IMG/VR virus record: IMGVR_UViG_3300037493_004666
Span: 1-40,461 of that record
Length of the DNA stretch: 40,461 bases
Direction: 5' to 3' (one strand)
DNA from: a virus
Of this stretch, positions 24,063-31,168 are shown in pieces. The notes beneath the pieces were generated by a model. The model was given only the letters and a program-made list of their open reading frames with translations, was not told the DNA's origin and ran no database searches. Numbering within the stretch: position 1 is the stretch's first letter; each line of letters starts with the position of its first letter. Made by a program: the position numbers and the translations under genes.

Positions 24063-24994
24063 GATGCGTTCCTTGCGGCGTGGTCCAACTCTTCCAACGC
24101 TTCATCATTAATCCAGTCCGTCATTTCAGCCCACCCCTTGTCGATGCAATGGCCGTGATGGCAGCGGAATGCCCCATAATGTTCATTCTCGGGTGCTGGC
24201 TCACGCAGCGCCGCCCCGTTGTCGGCACGCCCCGTGTGATCGTCAATCCATGGGCAATGCATTTCTGTCCATCCACTTCGATCCGGTTCATGACGTTTCA
24301 GCATTCCCCGGTCATCCAAAAATTTGTACGCACTCAGGAATGCCCGGTTGCGTTCCACTGCATCATCAGTCAACAACTTTTCCCGGTTCATGCGGCGACC
24401 ATTAATTTGTAAGCTGAAAGCGCCCAATAAATCATCGAGCGAAAAGCGCCGCGCACTCAGCTCACGCATTTCCACGCGCCACCCGCCATAGGCAGGCTTG
24501 CAGTTGTAATAATTGGGCAGTCGCCCAACTCGCGTCACCCCGCTCATCCCCGGATCAGCGCCCAGCAGCTTGCTGCTAATAAACGCACGAATCACCCCAT
24601 CAAACCGCGAGGCATCCCGTTCCGGCTGATCCAATATGTACCACCATTGCTCATTGCCGGGCGAAGTCTCGATGCGCACGCTGGGCGGCACCCCACGCAC
24701 AAGGGCCGGGTCAACCTTCGTGCCCACATCGTCCACCATCAGCGCCCTTCCAGATCCAAAAGTCTCGGTGCGCCGCCGGAACGAACCATCACCAGCACGC
24801 CCAAACGCAGCCACCGTAACATACGCGTTCCACGCCTTGACCAGATTTAACTCAGCACCGGAACGCCAAGGGCGAGGTTTCCACGCGGCAGGGCCAGCCG
24901 CCGCCGGGTCACCCCCAAACCCGCACACAATCAGCCGTTCCTCAGACGGAACGCCTTGCGCAAGGGCATCTAAAAATTCGTATTCAGCACTCAT
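24059..24994 (-). CDS. Archaeo-eukaryotic-type primase (RepB/AEP-like), 311 aa
   Basis: The first gene of the leftward arm. The acidic metal site is probably ALMVDDVGTKV (residues 84-94), followed by RIETSPGNEQWWYIL, the strand-turn of AEP primases of mobile elements, and GVTRVGRLPNYYNCKP. A C-terminal zinc-like region has HCPWIDDHTG and FRCHHGHC. It pairs with the SF3-like helicase encoded downstream. AAGGAT precedes ATG 24994. The assignment to the AEP class is good; polymerase activity beyond priming is unknown. Confidence 0.82.
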   Translation of the reverse strand: MSAEYEFLDALAQGVPSEERLIVCGFGGDPAAAGPAAWKPRPWRSGAELNLVKAWNAYVTVAAFGRAGDGSFRRRTETFGSGRALMVDDVGTKVDPALVRGVPPSVRIETSPGNEQWWYILDQPERDASRFDGVIRAFISSKLLGADPGMSGVTRVGRLPNYYNCKPAYGGWRVEMRELSARRFSLDDLLGAFSLQINGRRMNREKLLTDDAVERNRAFLSAYKFLDDRGMLKRHEPDRSGWTEMHCPWIDDHTGRADNGAALREPAPENEHYGAFRCHHGHCIDKGWAEMTDWINDEALEELDHAARNAS

Positions 24995-25026
24995 GGTAAT
25001 TATCCTTTCTGGGTTGAGAAGTCGGT

Positions 25027-25045
25027 AATTCTCGGTGATCTCGGT
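25027..25045 (-). repeat. Two tandem copies of the ACC(A/G)AGATT-type nonamer
   Basis: On the minus strand the sequence reads ACCGAGATC followed directly by ACCGAGAATT, and a third degenerate ACCGAC follows. The same nonamer occurs five times at 21172-21294 and I noticed it nowhere else. It lies between the presumed primase promoter and the primase start, a position suited to a repressor or initiator. Confidence 0.55.
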
Positions 25046-25133
25046 GCGCGCAGAAAAATTTATTTTCAGTTAATGTCCCTGCAAAGTTGAAGGGCAAAAA
25101 AGAAATTGCTTTACGAGGTTTGACTTTATGGTT

Positions 25134-25177
25134 CATAATTCGCTCAGGCAACGAAATTCTCGAAGCCACTCAGAAAG
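25134..25177 (+). promoter_or_regulatory. Leader cassette copy 1: CATAAT box, hairpin, ribosome site
   Basis: CATAATTCGCTCAG (25134-25147) is followed at the G of CAG by an imperfect stem-loop (25147-25167; GGC/GCC and CGA/TCG arms), then AGAAAG nine bases before ATG 25187. The CATAAT box sits about seven bases before the hairpin, where transcription would begin. A TTTACG about 18 bases upstream is a weak -35 candidate. Confidence 0.55.
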
Positions 25178-25186
25178 TAACTTACC

Positions 25187-25912
25187 ATGAACACTATCAC
25201 TTTTGCCGACATGACTTCTGCTGAACTGGCCTTCTTTTTCAATGAGAATTGCGGTGATCAGAAACAAGTAAAGCGCTTTGCGGATCGTGCCACCGCCATC
25301 AAGCGCTGCGAGGCTCTTGTTGCTCCAGTGTGGGGAAAAGGCGAGCAAGAGTTTGCTGCTGAGTTGGCCACCAAGCAAGCTGAATTTGAAATCATGCGCG
25401 CAAAAGAAGAAGTTGCCGACGACCGCGAAATTGCTGAGTGGAACGCTGGCGCCGCCACCCCAGAAGCTCCCGAGTGGGACATGGTTTGGGGTTCAGAAGT
25501 TCACGGCCATCAAAATTGCCCCTCCTGCGGCATCCACCTCAGCAACGGCGTCAGCGTCCACGGCGACGATGTCAACGGTAAACCCCTGCGCCACGACACT
25601 CACGAATTTGAGTGCCTTGGTTGCGGCGCTGGCTTCGGTAAAGAGTTGCGCAAAGTCGCCAACAGCACCACCCGCAGCGCCGCCATCGCAAAGAGCTGGC
25701 TCAACGTCAGCGTGGCCGCCGCCCGTGCCCAACGCACCCAAGTGCGAGTGGTGGATGAGGCGGCTGGCGAAATTGGCTACTACAAAAGCCTTGCCAAAGC
25801 GTGGTACGCTTATGGTCTGCCCATGAGCAAGCACATTGCCTTCCGCATGGCCCTCAAAGCTGCTGGCGCAAAAGATTTTGGTCCATATAAATTCTCGGTG
25901 GTCGCAGCGTAA
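25187..25912 (+). CDS. Zinc-finger protein of unknown function, first gene of the rightward arm, 241 aa
   Basis: A four-cysteine zinc site is visible (NCPSCG ... ECLGCG) near residues 105-148. The N-terminus has a module also seen in the 207-residue protein at 26915: ELAFFFNENCG...VKRFADRATAIKRCEAL. The middle is helical and charged. The C-terminus contains an FRMALKAAGAKDFGPYKFSV segment, an uncharacterised phage motif. Being first behind the main control region, it may be a regulator or take-over protein. A hairpin with a U-rich tail follows its stop. Confidence 0.75.
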   Translation: MNTITFADMTSAELAFFFNENCGDQKQVKRFADRATAIKRCEALVAPVWGKGEQEFAAELATKQAEFEIMRAKEEVADDREIAEWNAGAATPEAPEWDMVWGSEVHGHQNCPSCGIHLSNGVSVHGDDVNGKPLRHDTHEFECLGCGAGFGKELRKVANSTTRSAAIAKSWLNVSVAAARAQRTQVRVVDEAAGEIGYYKSLAKAWYAYGLPMSKHIAFRMALKAAGAKDFGPYKFSVVAA

Positions 25913-25923
25913 AATCAACCCTT

Positions 25924-25952
25924 GCGAAGTCTTCGGGCTTCGCTTCCTTTTA
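25924..25952 (+). terminator. Intrinsic terminator or attenuator after the zinc-finger gene
   Basis: GCGAAG (25924-25929), an 8-base loop and CTTCGC (25938-25943) are followed by TTCCTTTTA. The stem is short but GC-rich and the tail T-rich. It probably reduces read-through into the DUF932 gene. Confidence 0.6.
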
Positions 25953-25971
25953 ACATACTTCAGGACACATT

Positions 25972-26721
25972 ATGACAATCGCTCTGCCTGCTTCCGTTTT
26001 CACCAAAGTCGCCGCCCCTCACCTGTCGCCCCGTTATGTCCATGTGGACAGCGAACAAGTCGTGAACGCCATGGTTGCCGAAGGCTTCCAAGTCGCCAGC
26101 GTACAGACCGCAACAAGCCGCAGCGCCAGCGAAGCCTTCGGGCGCCACATGATCGACTTCCGGCACCCCGACATGCCCAGCATTGGGGATGCGGTTCCCC
26201 GCATCGTGTTCGTCAACAGCCACGATGGATCCACCCGTGCGTCTGCGCTGGCTGGGGTGTTCCGGTTCGTTTGTAGCAACGGCATGGTCGTGGGCAACAC
26301 CATGTACCAAGAAAAGCTCCGGCATTGCGGCGCTGCAGCGACCACGCTGGTGGAGCGCATGCAGGCGCTGGCCAAGAACACCGCCCCGCTGTTCACGCAG
26401 ATTGACCGCTGGTCGAAATTGGACATGAGCGCTGAGCGCCGCCGGGATTTTGCGCGCATGGCGGCGCAGTTGCGCTGGGCTGATGCGGATCGTTTCACCG
26501 TGGAAGACTTGTTGCAGGTGCGCCGCCCCGAAGACGACAAAGGCGACCTGTGGACGGTGTTCAACCGCCTGCAGGAAACCACCACCCAAGGCCACGGGAT
26601 GGAAGGGCTCACCCGCGCAGGACGCGTCACCACCGCCCGTCCCCTTAAAGAAATCCAGTCCAACCTCACCTACAACGCGCAGCTGTGGGAACTGGCTGAA
26701 GAATTTTCGACAATCACCTAA
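25972..26721 (+). CDS. DUF932-family phage/plasmid protein, 249 aa
   Basis: The DUF932 signature is clear: PRIVFVNSHDGSTRASALAG followed by VFRFVCSNGMVVG, and the helical C-terminal part (LVERMQALAKNTAPLFTQ). DUF932 proteins are common in plasmids and phages; the biochemical role is not established. Shine-Dalgarno AGGA precedes ATG 25972. The nearby membrane peptide and a 207-residue protein follow. Confidence 0.9.
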   Translation: MTIALPASVFTKVAAPHLSPRYVHVDSEQVVNAMVAEGFQVASVQTATSRSASEAFGRHMIDFRHPDMPSIGDAVPRIVFVNSHDGSTRASALAGVFRFVCSNGMVVGNTMYQEKLRHCGAAATTLVERMQALAKNTAPLFTQIDRWSKLDMSAERRRDFARMAAQLRWADADRFTVEDLLQVRRPEDDKGDLWTVFNRLQETTTQGHGMEGLTRAGRVTTARPLKEIQSNLTYNAQLWELAEEFSTIT

Positions 26722-26731
26722 AAATAAATTT

Positions 26732-26762
26732 CGAATTATGCGTTTTCGTGGCGCATAATTCG
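26732..26762. promoter_or_regulatory. Perfect 11-bp inverted repeat, overlapping a CATAAT box
   Basis: CGAATTATGCG (26732-26742) and CGCATAATTCG (26752-26762) are perfect inverted arms around nine bases. The right arm contains the CATAAT box of leader copy 2. No uridine run follows, so I favour an operator over a terminator, although it lies just behind the DUF932 stop. Confidence 0.6.
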
Positions 26763-26800
26763 TTCAGACCAAGAATTTTTTGGTCATTAGAAAGTAAATT
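26754..26800 (+). promoter_or_regulatory. Leader cassette copy 2: CATAAT box, hairpin, ribosome site
   Basis: CATAATTCGTTCAG (26754-26767) differs from copy 1 at one of 14 bases. The stem-loop GACCAA...TTGGTC (26767-26785) starts at the G of CAG, exactly as in copy 1, and AGAAAG (26789-26794) lies six bases before ATG 26801. Hairpin arms differ in sequence from copy 1, so the structure is conserved rather than the bases. Confidence 0.6.
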
Positions 26801-26893
26801 ATGAAACCCTCCCGCTTAGAAATCTTCCTTGACTATGTGTTGGCCATAGCCATTGGAATTGCCCTTGCTTGCGCCATCTTCCTCAACATTTGA
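26801..26893 (+). CDS. 30-residue membrane peptide
   Basis: ATG 26801 follows leader cassette copy 2 and the frame runs to TGA at 26891-26893. The product begins MKPSRLEIFLDY and continues as one hydrophobic helix (VLAIAIGIALACAIFLNI). Its ribosome site AGAAAG matches those of its neighbours. A one-pass membrane microprotein is likely; function unknown. It could instead be a leader peptide. Confidence 0.6.
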   Translation: MKPSRLEIFLDYVLAIAIGIALACAIFLNI

Positions 26894-26914
26894 ACTTCAG
26901 AAAGAAAATTTATC

Positions 26915-27538
26915 ATGACAACCATTCTCCGCAATCGCTCCGAACTCGCCAACGCCAGCACCGCCGACTTGATCACCACGTACAACGCGCTGACGGGCAA
27001 CTCCGTGGAACGCTTCAGCACCCGTGACGTAGCCATTCGCCGGGTTGACATGGCCCTCATGGCCGCTGAGGACGCAGCCGCCCATCGCGGCATCCCCCAA
27101 GGCAGCACGCCTGTGGCCATGACGTTTGCCGAAATTCAGACCAAGGACGCGCAGGATGGGGTGCAGGAACCCATCAAACTCCAGCAGGATGGAGTTGCCC
27201 CAGATAACAGCGTCAACCCGTTTAAACCGGGCACCATGGCCCATGGTCTTTGGGTCGCCACCAAGAGCGCAGAAGCCAACGATCCTGCCCGAGTCAAGAA
27301 AGCGCCAAAGGCCAAAACCGAGCCAAGCAAGCCGCGCCGCACGGAGTTGGTGGTCAAGGCGACTTTTGCCGGAGTAAGTAAAGTTCAAGCTGCGAGCACA
27401 CGCGCCAAGGTGCTGGCCTACATCCAACATTCCCCAGATGCCACCGCCAACTTGGTGGTGATTGATGCCGCCATCGGTGAGCCCACACGCGGCTACATTC
27501 AAAAGCTCATCGAAATGAAACATTTGGAGGTGGTTTAA
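26915..27538 (+). CDS. Protein with N-terminal phage module and C-terminal winged-helix-like part, 207 aa
   Basis: The N-terminal module (ADLITTYNALTGNSVERFST, then AIRRVDMALMAAEDAAAHRG) is a frequent phage domain of unknown function and resembles the N-terminus of the protein at 25187. A Lys/Pro-rich linker (KKAPKAKTEPSKPRR) leads to a C-terminal region with TRAKVLAYIQHSPDATANL and EPTRGYIQKLIEMKHLEVV, a helix-turn-helix/winged-helix pattern. It may bind DNA. CAGAAAG precedes ATG 26915. Confidence 0.75.
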   Translation: MTTILRNRSELANASTADLITTYNALTGNSVERFSTRDVAIRRVDMALMAAEDAAAHRGIPQGSTPVAMTFAEIQTKDAQDGVQEPIKLQQDGVAPDNSVNPFKPGTMAHGLWVATKSAEANDPARVKKAPKAKTEPSKPRRTELVVKATFAGVSKVQAASTRAKVLAYIQHSPDATANLVVIDAAIGEPTRGYIQKLIEMKHLEVV

Positions 27539-27539
27539 A

Positions 27540-28454
27540 ATGAGTCAGCCCATTATCGTGGGCGCTGGTCTGGCTGGGCTCATTGCAGCCCACGCATGGC
27601 CCAGCGCAAGCATCCTAGAAGCCACTCCAGCGCCACGCGCCATGCACCGGGCGCTGCTCCGGTTCCGAAGTGACGCTGTGGCCAACCTTACAGGCATTCA
27701 ATTTCGGAAGGTGCGCGTGTTCAAGGGCATTTGGAGCGAAAACCGTTTTGCTCCGCCCAGCATTCGCGTGGCCAACCAATATACCAAAAAAGTCGTTGGG
27801 CGGCTTGCTGGGGATCGAAGCATTTGGAGTCTGGATCCAGTAGACAGGTTTGTTGCCCCGGACACCTTTTATGAACAGCTGGTGGAGGCGGCGAGTCAAC
27901 GCACCTTTTGGGACACCAGCGCGGATCTGGCCACGATGCGCCCCGGCATCATTAGCACCGCCCCGCTGCCCGTTGTGCTCCAAGCGTTGGGCATCGAGCC
28001 GGAGCTGAATTTTGAGCGTGCCGGGATCATGGTTGTGCGGTGCCGGGTGAAGGGCGCAGATGTTTTCCAGACGGTGTATTTTCCTGATGAGGAAACCCCT
28101 ATGTATCGCGCCAGCATTACAGGCGACACCCTCATCATCGAGGCCATGATTAATGATGTCGCCGCCAAGGACTGGTTGCCCCGTGCGCTGGTGCTGGTTG
28201 CGCGTGCTTTTGCGGCTGAGGTGACGCAGGTGATTGACGTGGTGGAGCAAAAGTACGGCAAGATTGTGCCCATCGCAGATACAGATCGCAAGCGCTTGTT
28301 GTTTTCTCTTACCCATCAGCGTGGCATCTATTCACTAGGTCGATTCGCAACCTGGCGCAACATCCTTCTGGATGATGTGGTGCAGGATATTCACGTGATC
28401 AAAAGACTTATGACTTCGCACCTATATGACGTGAAACGCCGCACAGGAAATTAG
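27540..28454 (+). CDS. FAD-dependent oxidoreductase-like protein, 304 aa
   Basis: The N-terminus is a Rossmann dinucleotide-binding site, IIVGAGLAGLIAAHAW followed by the acidic ILEATPAP end of beta-2. The C-terminus LGRFATWRNILLDDVVQDIH resembles the second FAD-binding (GD/GR-like) region of flavoprotein monooxygenase/UGM-like proteins. The middle has no recognised substrate domain. GGAGGT lies before ATG 27540. The gene stands directly before flavin-dependent thymidylate synthase; a role in reducing or supplying flavin to ThyX, or an unrelated oxidation, are both speculative. Confidence 0.78.
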   Translation: MSQPIIVGAGLAGLIAAHAWPSASILEATPAPRAMHRALLRFRSDAVANLTGIQFRKVRVFKGIWSENRFAPPSIRVANQYTKKVVGRLAGDRSIWSLDPVDRFVAPDTFYEQLVEAASQRTFWDTSADLATMRPGIISTAPLPVVLQALGIEPELNFERAGIMVVRCRVKGADVFQTVYFPDEETPMYRASITGDTLIIEAMINDVAAKDWLPRALVLVARAFAAEVTQVIDVVEQKYGKIVPIADTDRKRLLFSLTHQRGIYSLGRFATWRNILLDDVVQDIHVIKRLMTSHLYDVKRRTGN

Positions 28455-28456
28455 TC

Positions 28457-28523
28457 GATAATTTCCTCAGCTCCAACTTCGGTTGGGGCTCAATTTAACT
28501 TTAGAACGAAAGAAGGAATTAAT
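28457..28523 (+). promoter_or_regulatory. Leader cassette copy 3: GATAAT box, UUCG hairpin, ribosome site
   Basis: GATAATTTCCTCAG (28457-28470) matches copy 1 at 11 of 14 bases. A strong hairpin follows: AGCTCCAAC (28469-28477), the tetraloop TTCG (28478-28481) and GTTGGGGCT (28482-28490), nine pairs with one G-T. Then GAAAGAAGGAATTAAT before ATG 28524. The stem again starts inside CAG. It could also work as a terminator of the flavoprotein gene, as CAATTTAACTTT follows. Confidence 0.55.
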
Positions 28524-29243
28524 ATGAAAGTCTCCCTCATCAGCTACACGCCCAACGCGGCGCAATTGTTGGTGTTCACTAAATCCACCCGACTCACGAT
28601 GTCGCCGGGATTGATGGACGAAATTATGAGCTGGCCGCAAAGCCGCATCGAACTGGAATTGGCGTACATGGCCGCAACGATCCCGAGCAGTTGGGAGTTT
28701 GTGGATTATGTGTTCTTGGTGGAAGGGGTGAGCCGTGCCTACACCCACCAGCAGGTACGCACGCGCAACGCCAGCTTTGCACAGCAGACTATGCGCGTGC
28801 TGGATATGGGCGAGTATGACTATGTGCTCACCGAGCGAAACAAAGACGACAAAATTTCACAGAGCATTATCGCCAACACAAACCGCTACATCCGCAACAG
28901 TTATGCGACGATGATTAAGTCTGGGGTTGCTCCCGAGGATGCACGCGGCATTCTGCCCACCAACATCGCAACCAACATCGTTTGCAAATTTAATTTGCGT
29001 ACCTTCAGCGACCTTTGCAAGAGCCGCAGCGGAGGACGCACCCAGAACGAATACCAGCAGGTGGTCAACGCTATGGCCGATGCGGTGCTGGCGGTTCACC
29101 CGTGGGCGGAACGCTTTTTGTTTCCTGCGCGGCGTAATGCGTTTGACGAAATCGAAGCATTTGCCAAAGAGGAATTTGGAGGCGACTTGCTCAAGAAGGG
29201 CAAGCTGTTAAAAATTGTAGACCAAATGAGAAAGGCATCATAA
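28524..29243 (+). CDS. thyX: Flavin-dependent thymidylate synthase (ThyX), 239 aa
   Basis: Converts dUMP to dTMP using methylene-tetrahydrofolate, FAD and NADPH. The ThyX motif region is QQVRTRNASFAQQTMR (residues 77-92), where the classical RHR reads R79-T80-R81 and the conserved Ser is S84. ILPTNIATNIVCKFNLRTFS and the C-terminal LFPARRNAF support the fold. Length fits. It ends TAATG with the HAD gene. Substitution of His80 is worth noting but occurs in other phage ThyX proteins from memory. Confidence 0.9.
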   Translation: MKVSLISYTPNAAQLLVFTKSTRLTMSPGLMDEIMSWPQSRIELELAYMAATIPSSWEFVDYVFLVEGVSRAYTHQQVRTRNASFAQQTMRVLDMGEYDYVLTERNKDDKISQSIIANTNRYIRNSYATMIKSGVAPEDARGILPTNIATNIVCKFNLRTFSDLCKSRSGGRTQNEYQQVVNAMADAVLAVHPWAERFLFPARRNAFDEIEAFAKEEFGGDLLKKGKLLKIVDQMRKAS

Positions 29244-30025
29244 TGAAATACGTAATTTTCGATCTTGACAATTGTTTGGCTGATGACCGCGAGCGCATCA
29301 AATTGATCAATTGGCAGGAACAGCACCCTGACCAGCGGTACGCAGATTATCACCGTGACATAAGCAACGACTTGGTGGGCAATTATGACAAATTTATTTC
29401 TGCAACGCTGAACGCAACACCTGTGTTCCTTACTGCGCGACCTCACACCGTTGGCCGCAGCAACATTCGGCTGCAAACGATGTATTGGCTCAAAGAGCAT
29501 TTGGGCGTTGAAGATCCCATCCTGCTCATGCGCAACGTGGGCGACCACCGCCCATCGGTCGAGTTGAAGCGCATGCAGCTCAGTCACCTTTCGGAGTGGG
29601 ATGTGCGTTATGAGGACATCGTGTGCGCGTATGATGACCGCGAGGATGTGGTGGCCATGTACAAGAGCTTTGGCATCCGTGCCGAGGTGCTGGCCATTCA
29701 TTTGGTGGACGCAATGGCGGCGCCAATGATTAGCCAGACCAATGCAGGTGACGTGTTGGGCGCAATGGCGGCGACATTCCGAGAGCGTTCAGGCGCCTAC
29801 AAAGACAACTACAAGATGGTTCCTAAGTTGTGTGAAGTTTTGTTCCCTAATGGCGTGCCGCCAGAGGTCTTGTTCACGCCGCAATGGCATCTGTTTGAAT
29901 TGAAATTAGTGAAGCTCAGTCGATTCGCAATCAGCAATTTGCAGCACCTTGATTCCATACACGATGATGCAGTTTATTCTGCAATGATTGAAGCCTGTTT
30001 AATTAACTCGGAGAAGCTGAAATGA
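29243..30025 (+). CDS. HAD-family phosphatase fused to a MazG/DUF6378-like domain, 260 aa
   Basis: Residues 1-160 are a HAD fold: motif I VIFDLDNCLADD (nucleophile D7, acid D9), motif II VFLTARPHT, and motif IV AYDDREDVV. Phage proteins of this type resemble polynucleotide kinase 3'-phosphatase domains and nucleotidases. The C-terminal about 85 residues (FRERSGAYKDNYKMVPKLCE and FELKLVKLSRF) look like DUF6378, a MazG-like helical domain. The fusion suggests nucleotide housekeeping in the thymidylate operon. TAATG joins it to thyX and ATGA to the SDR gene. Confidence 0.8.
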   Translation: MKYVIFDLDNCLADDRERIKLINWQEQHPDQRYADYHRDISNDLVGNYDKFISATLNATPVFLTARPHTVGRSNIRLQTMYWLKEHLGVEDPILLMRNVGDHRPSVELKRMQLSHLSEWDVRYEDIVCAYDDREDVVAMYKSFGIRAEVLAIHLVDAMAAPMISQTNAGDVLGAMAATFRERSGAYKDNYKMVPKLCEVLFPNGVPPEVLFTPQWHLFELKLVKLSRFAISNLQHLDSIHDDAVYSAMIEACLINSEKLK

Positions 30026-30699
30026 GCAAAATATTAGTGACTGGCGGCGCTGCTGGCTTGGGCAAAGCTATTGTCGAAAACTTAATGGCGTGGGATCATG
30101 ATGTAATTTCATTCGACACTAAATTTGGACATGACGTGCGTGATCCGCAAGGGACATATGGCAATTGTCCTGATCTGGACGTGGTAATTAATTGCGCTGG
30201 AATAAACATTACAGGCTGGTTGCAGGACGTTTCCGACAAGGATTGGGACGACACCATGGACATTAACGCCAAGGGCATTTTTAAGCTGAGTAAGTGGGCG
30301 TTGCCGAGCCTTATTAAATCAAAAGGCACTATCATCAACATAGTGTCTAACGCATCCCACATGCCCATGACAACTTCGTTGGCTTACAACGCTTCCAAGG
30401 GCGCAGCCCACATCATGACGCTGCAGCTGGCGCGTGAATTAACCAAGGCACACGGCATCACAGTCTTTGGGATCAGCCCCAACAAGTTGCGCGGCACGAA
30501 CATGAGCAAGGACATTGAAACCCAAGTGATGAGGCACAGAGGGTGGACGCGAGAATTCGCCGCGCAATACCAAATGAATTCGCTGCTTGCTGGCGTTGAA
30601 ACTGAACCAAGCGTGTTGGCGGAATTTATTGGATTTTTGCTGAGCAACAAACAGCGTCACATTTTTCTTTCTGGTTGCATCATTCCTTACGGAGCTTAA
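30022..30699 (+). CDS. Short-chain dehydrogenase/reductase (SDR), 225 aa
   Basis: The NAD(P) loop TGGAAGLG (7-14), NCAG (57-60), Asn82, Ser109, Tyr122 and Lys126 (YNASK) form a complete classical SDR catalytic set; the Ser-Tyr spacing of 13 is canonical. Length is slightly short for classical SDRs because the C-terminal substrate loop is reduced. In a phage operon of nucleotide genes it might act on a nucleotide sugar, or on a small metabolite; the substrate is unknown. Confidence 0.87.
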   Translation: MSKILVTGGAAGLGKAIVENLMAWDHDVISFDTKFGHDVRDPQGTYGNCPDLDVVINCAGINITGWLQDVSDKDWDDTMDINAKGIFKLSKWALPSLIKSKGTIINIVSNASHMPMTTSLAYNASKGAAHIMTLQLARELTKAHGITVFGISPNKLRGTNMSKDIETQVMRHRGWTREFAAQYQMNSLLAGVETEPSVLAEFIGFLLSNKQRHIFLSGCIIPYGA

Positions 30700-30700
30700 T

Positions 30701-31168
30701 ATGAATTTTAAAATTGAACAAATTGCCATTGTCCCAAATGACCCCGAGCGTGCCATGCGGCTGTTTGCAAAAATTGGGTTGACTGACTGGGCAAAAGATC
30801 ACGTGGTTGCCGGAGGTCGTGTGTGGGGCCAAATGGGCAACAACGCCGCTGATTTGGCTTTCAACTATCAAGCCACAGGCGACAAGAATTTGGAGTTGGA
30901 GGTGTTGCATTACACGGAGTCTCCAAACTGGATGGAACGCTATGGAACCAGCGCATCGCATTTGGGCATGCACGTAACGGCAGAAGAGCTGGTGAAATGG
31001 CGCAGCCTGTTTGCTTCGGAAGGAATTGCCGTTGCGCAAGAAGTGGAAACCATTTCGCACACCAACCCAGTCATCGACGGCAAACGCTGGTACACCTATG
31101 TGATCTTTGATACTCGCGCAATTCTCGGAATTGATTTGAAATTTATTGTCCGCCGCGAGGCCATATGA
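30701..31168 (+). CDS. VOC (glyoxalase/bleomycin-resistance-fold) family protein, 155 aa
   Basis: The fold is suggested by KIEQIAIVPNDPERAMRLFA at the start, LELEVLHYTESPNWM in the middle and SHLGMHVTAEELVKWRSLFA in the second half, with candidate metal ligands Glu and His (ELEVLHY, HLGMH). It resembles uncharacterised phage VOC proteins. It is translated next to the SDR and before the proofreading exonuclease (ATGA). Substrate unknown. Confidence 0.75.
   Translation: MNFKIEQIAIVPNDPERAMRLFAKIGLTDWAKDHVVAGGRVWGQMGNNAADLAFNYQATGDKNLELEVLHYTESPNWMERYGTSASHLGMHVTAEELVKWRSLFASEGIAVAQEVETISHTNPVIDGKRWYTYVIFDTRAILGIDLKFIVRREAI

Larger units (their letters stand above)
24995..25186. promoter_or_regulatory. 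Divergent control region between the two genome arms
   Basis: The only place where genes diverge. It holds two tandem ACCGAGA-type nonamers (25027-25045, minus-strand sense), an AT-rich stretch (25052-25075) and the rightward leader cassette from 25134. On the minus strand TTGCAG, 16 bases, TAAATT could form a weak promoter for the primase gene; I give it little weight. Both arms are probably controlled from here. Confidence 0.7.

Noticed and set aside
25120-25125. TTGACT as -35 of leader copy 1
   Set aside because: It is only eight bases from CATAAT, too near for a sigma-70 promoter, and absent in the other copies.
25960-26669. Two 211-residue frames antisense to the DUF932 gene
   Set aside because: The DUF932 frame is clearly coding; the antisense frames reflect its codon bias.
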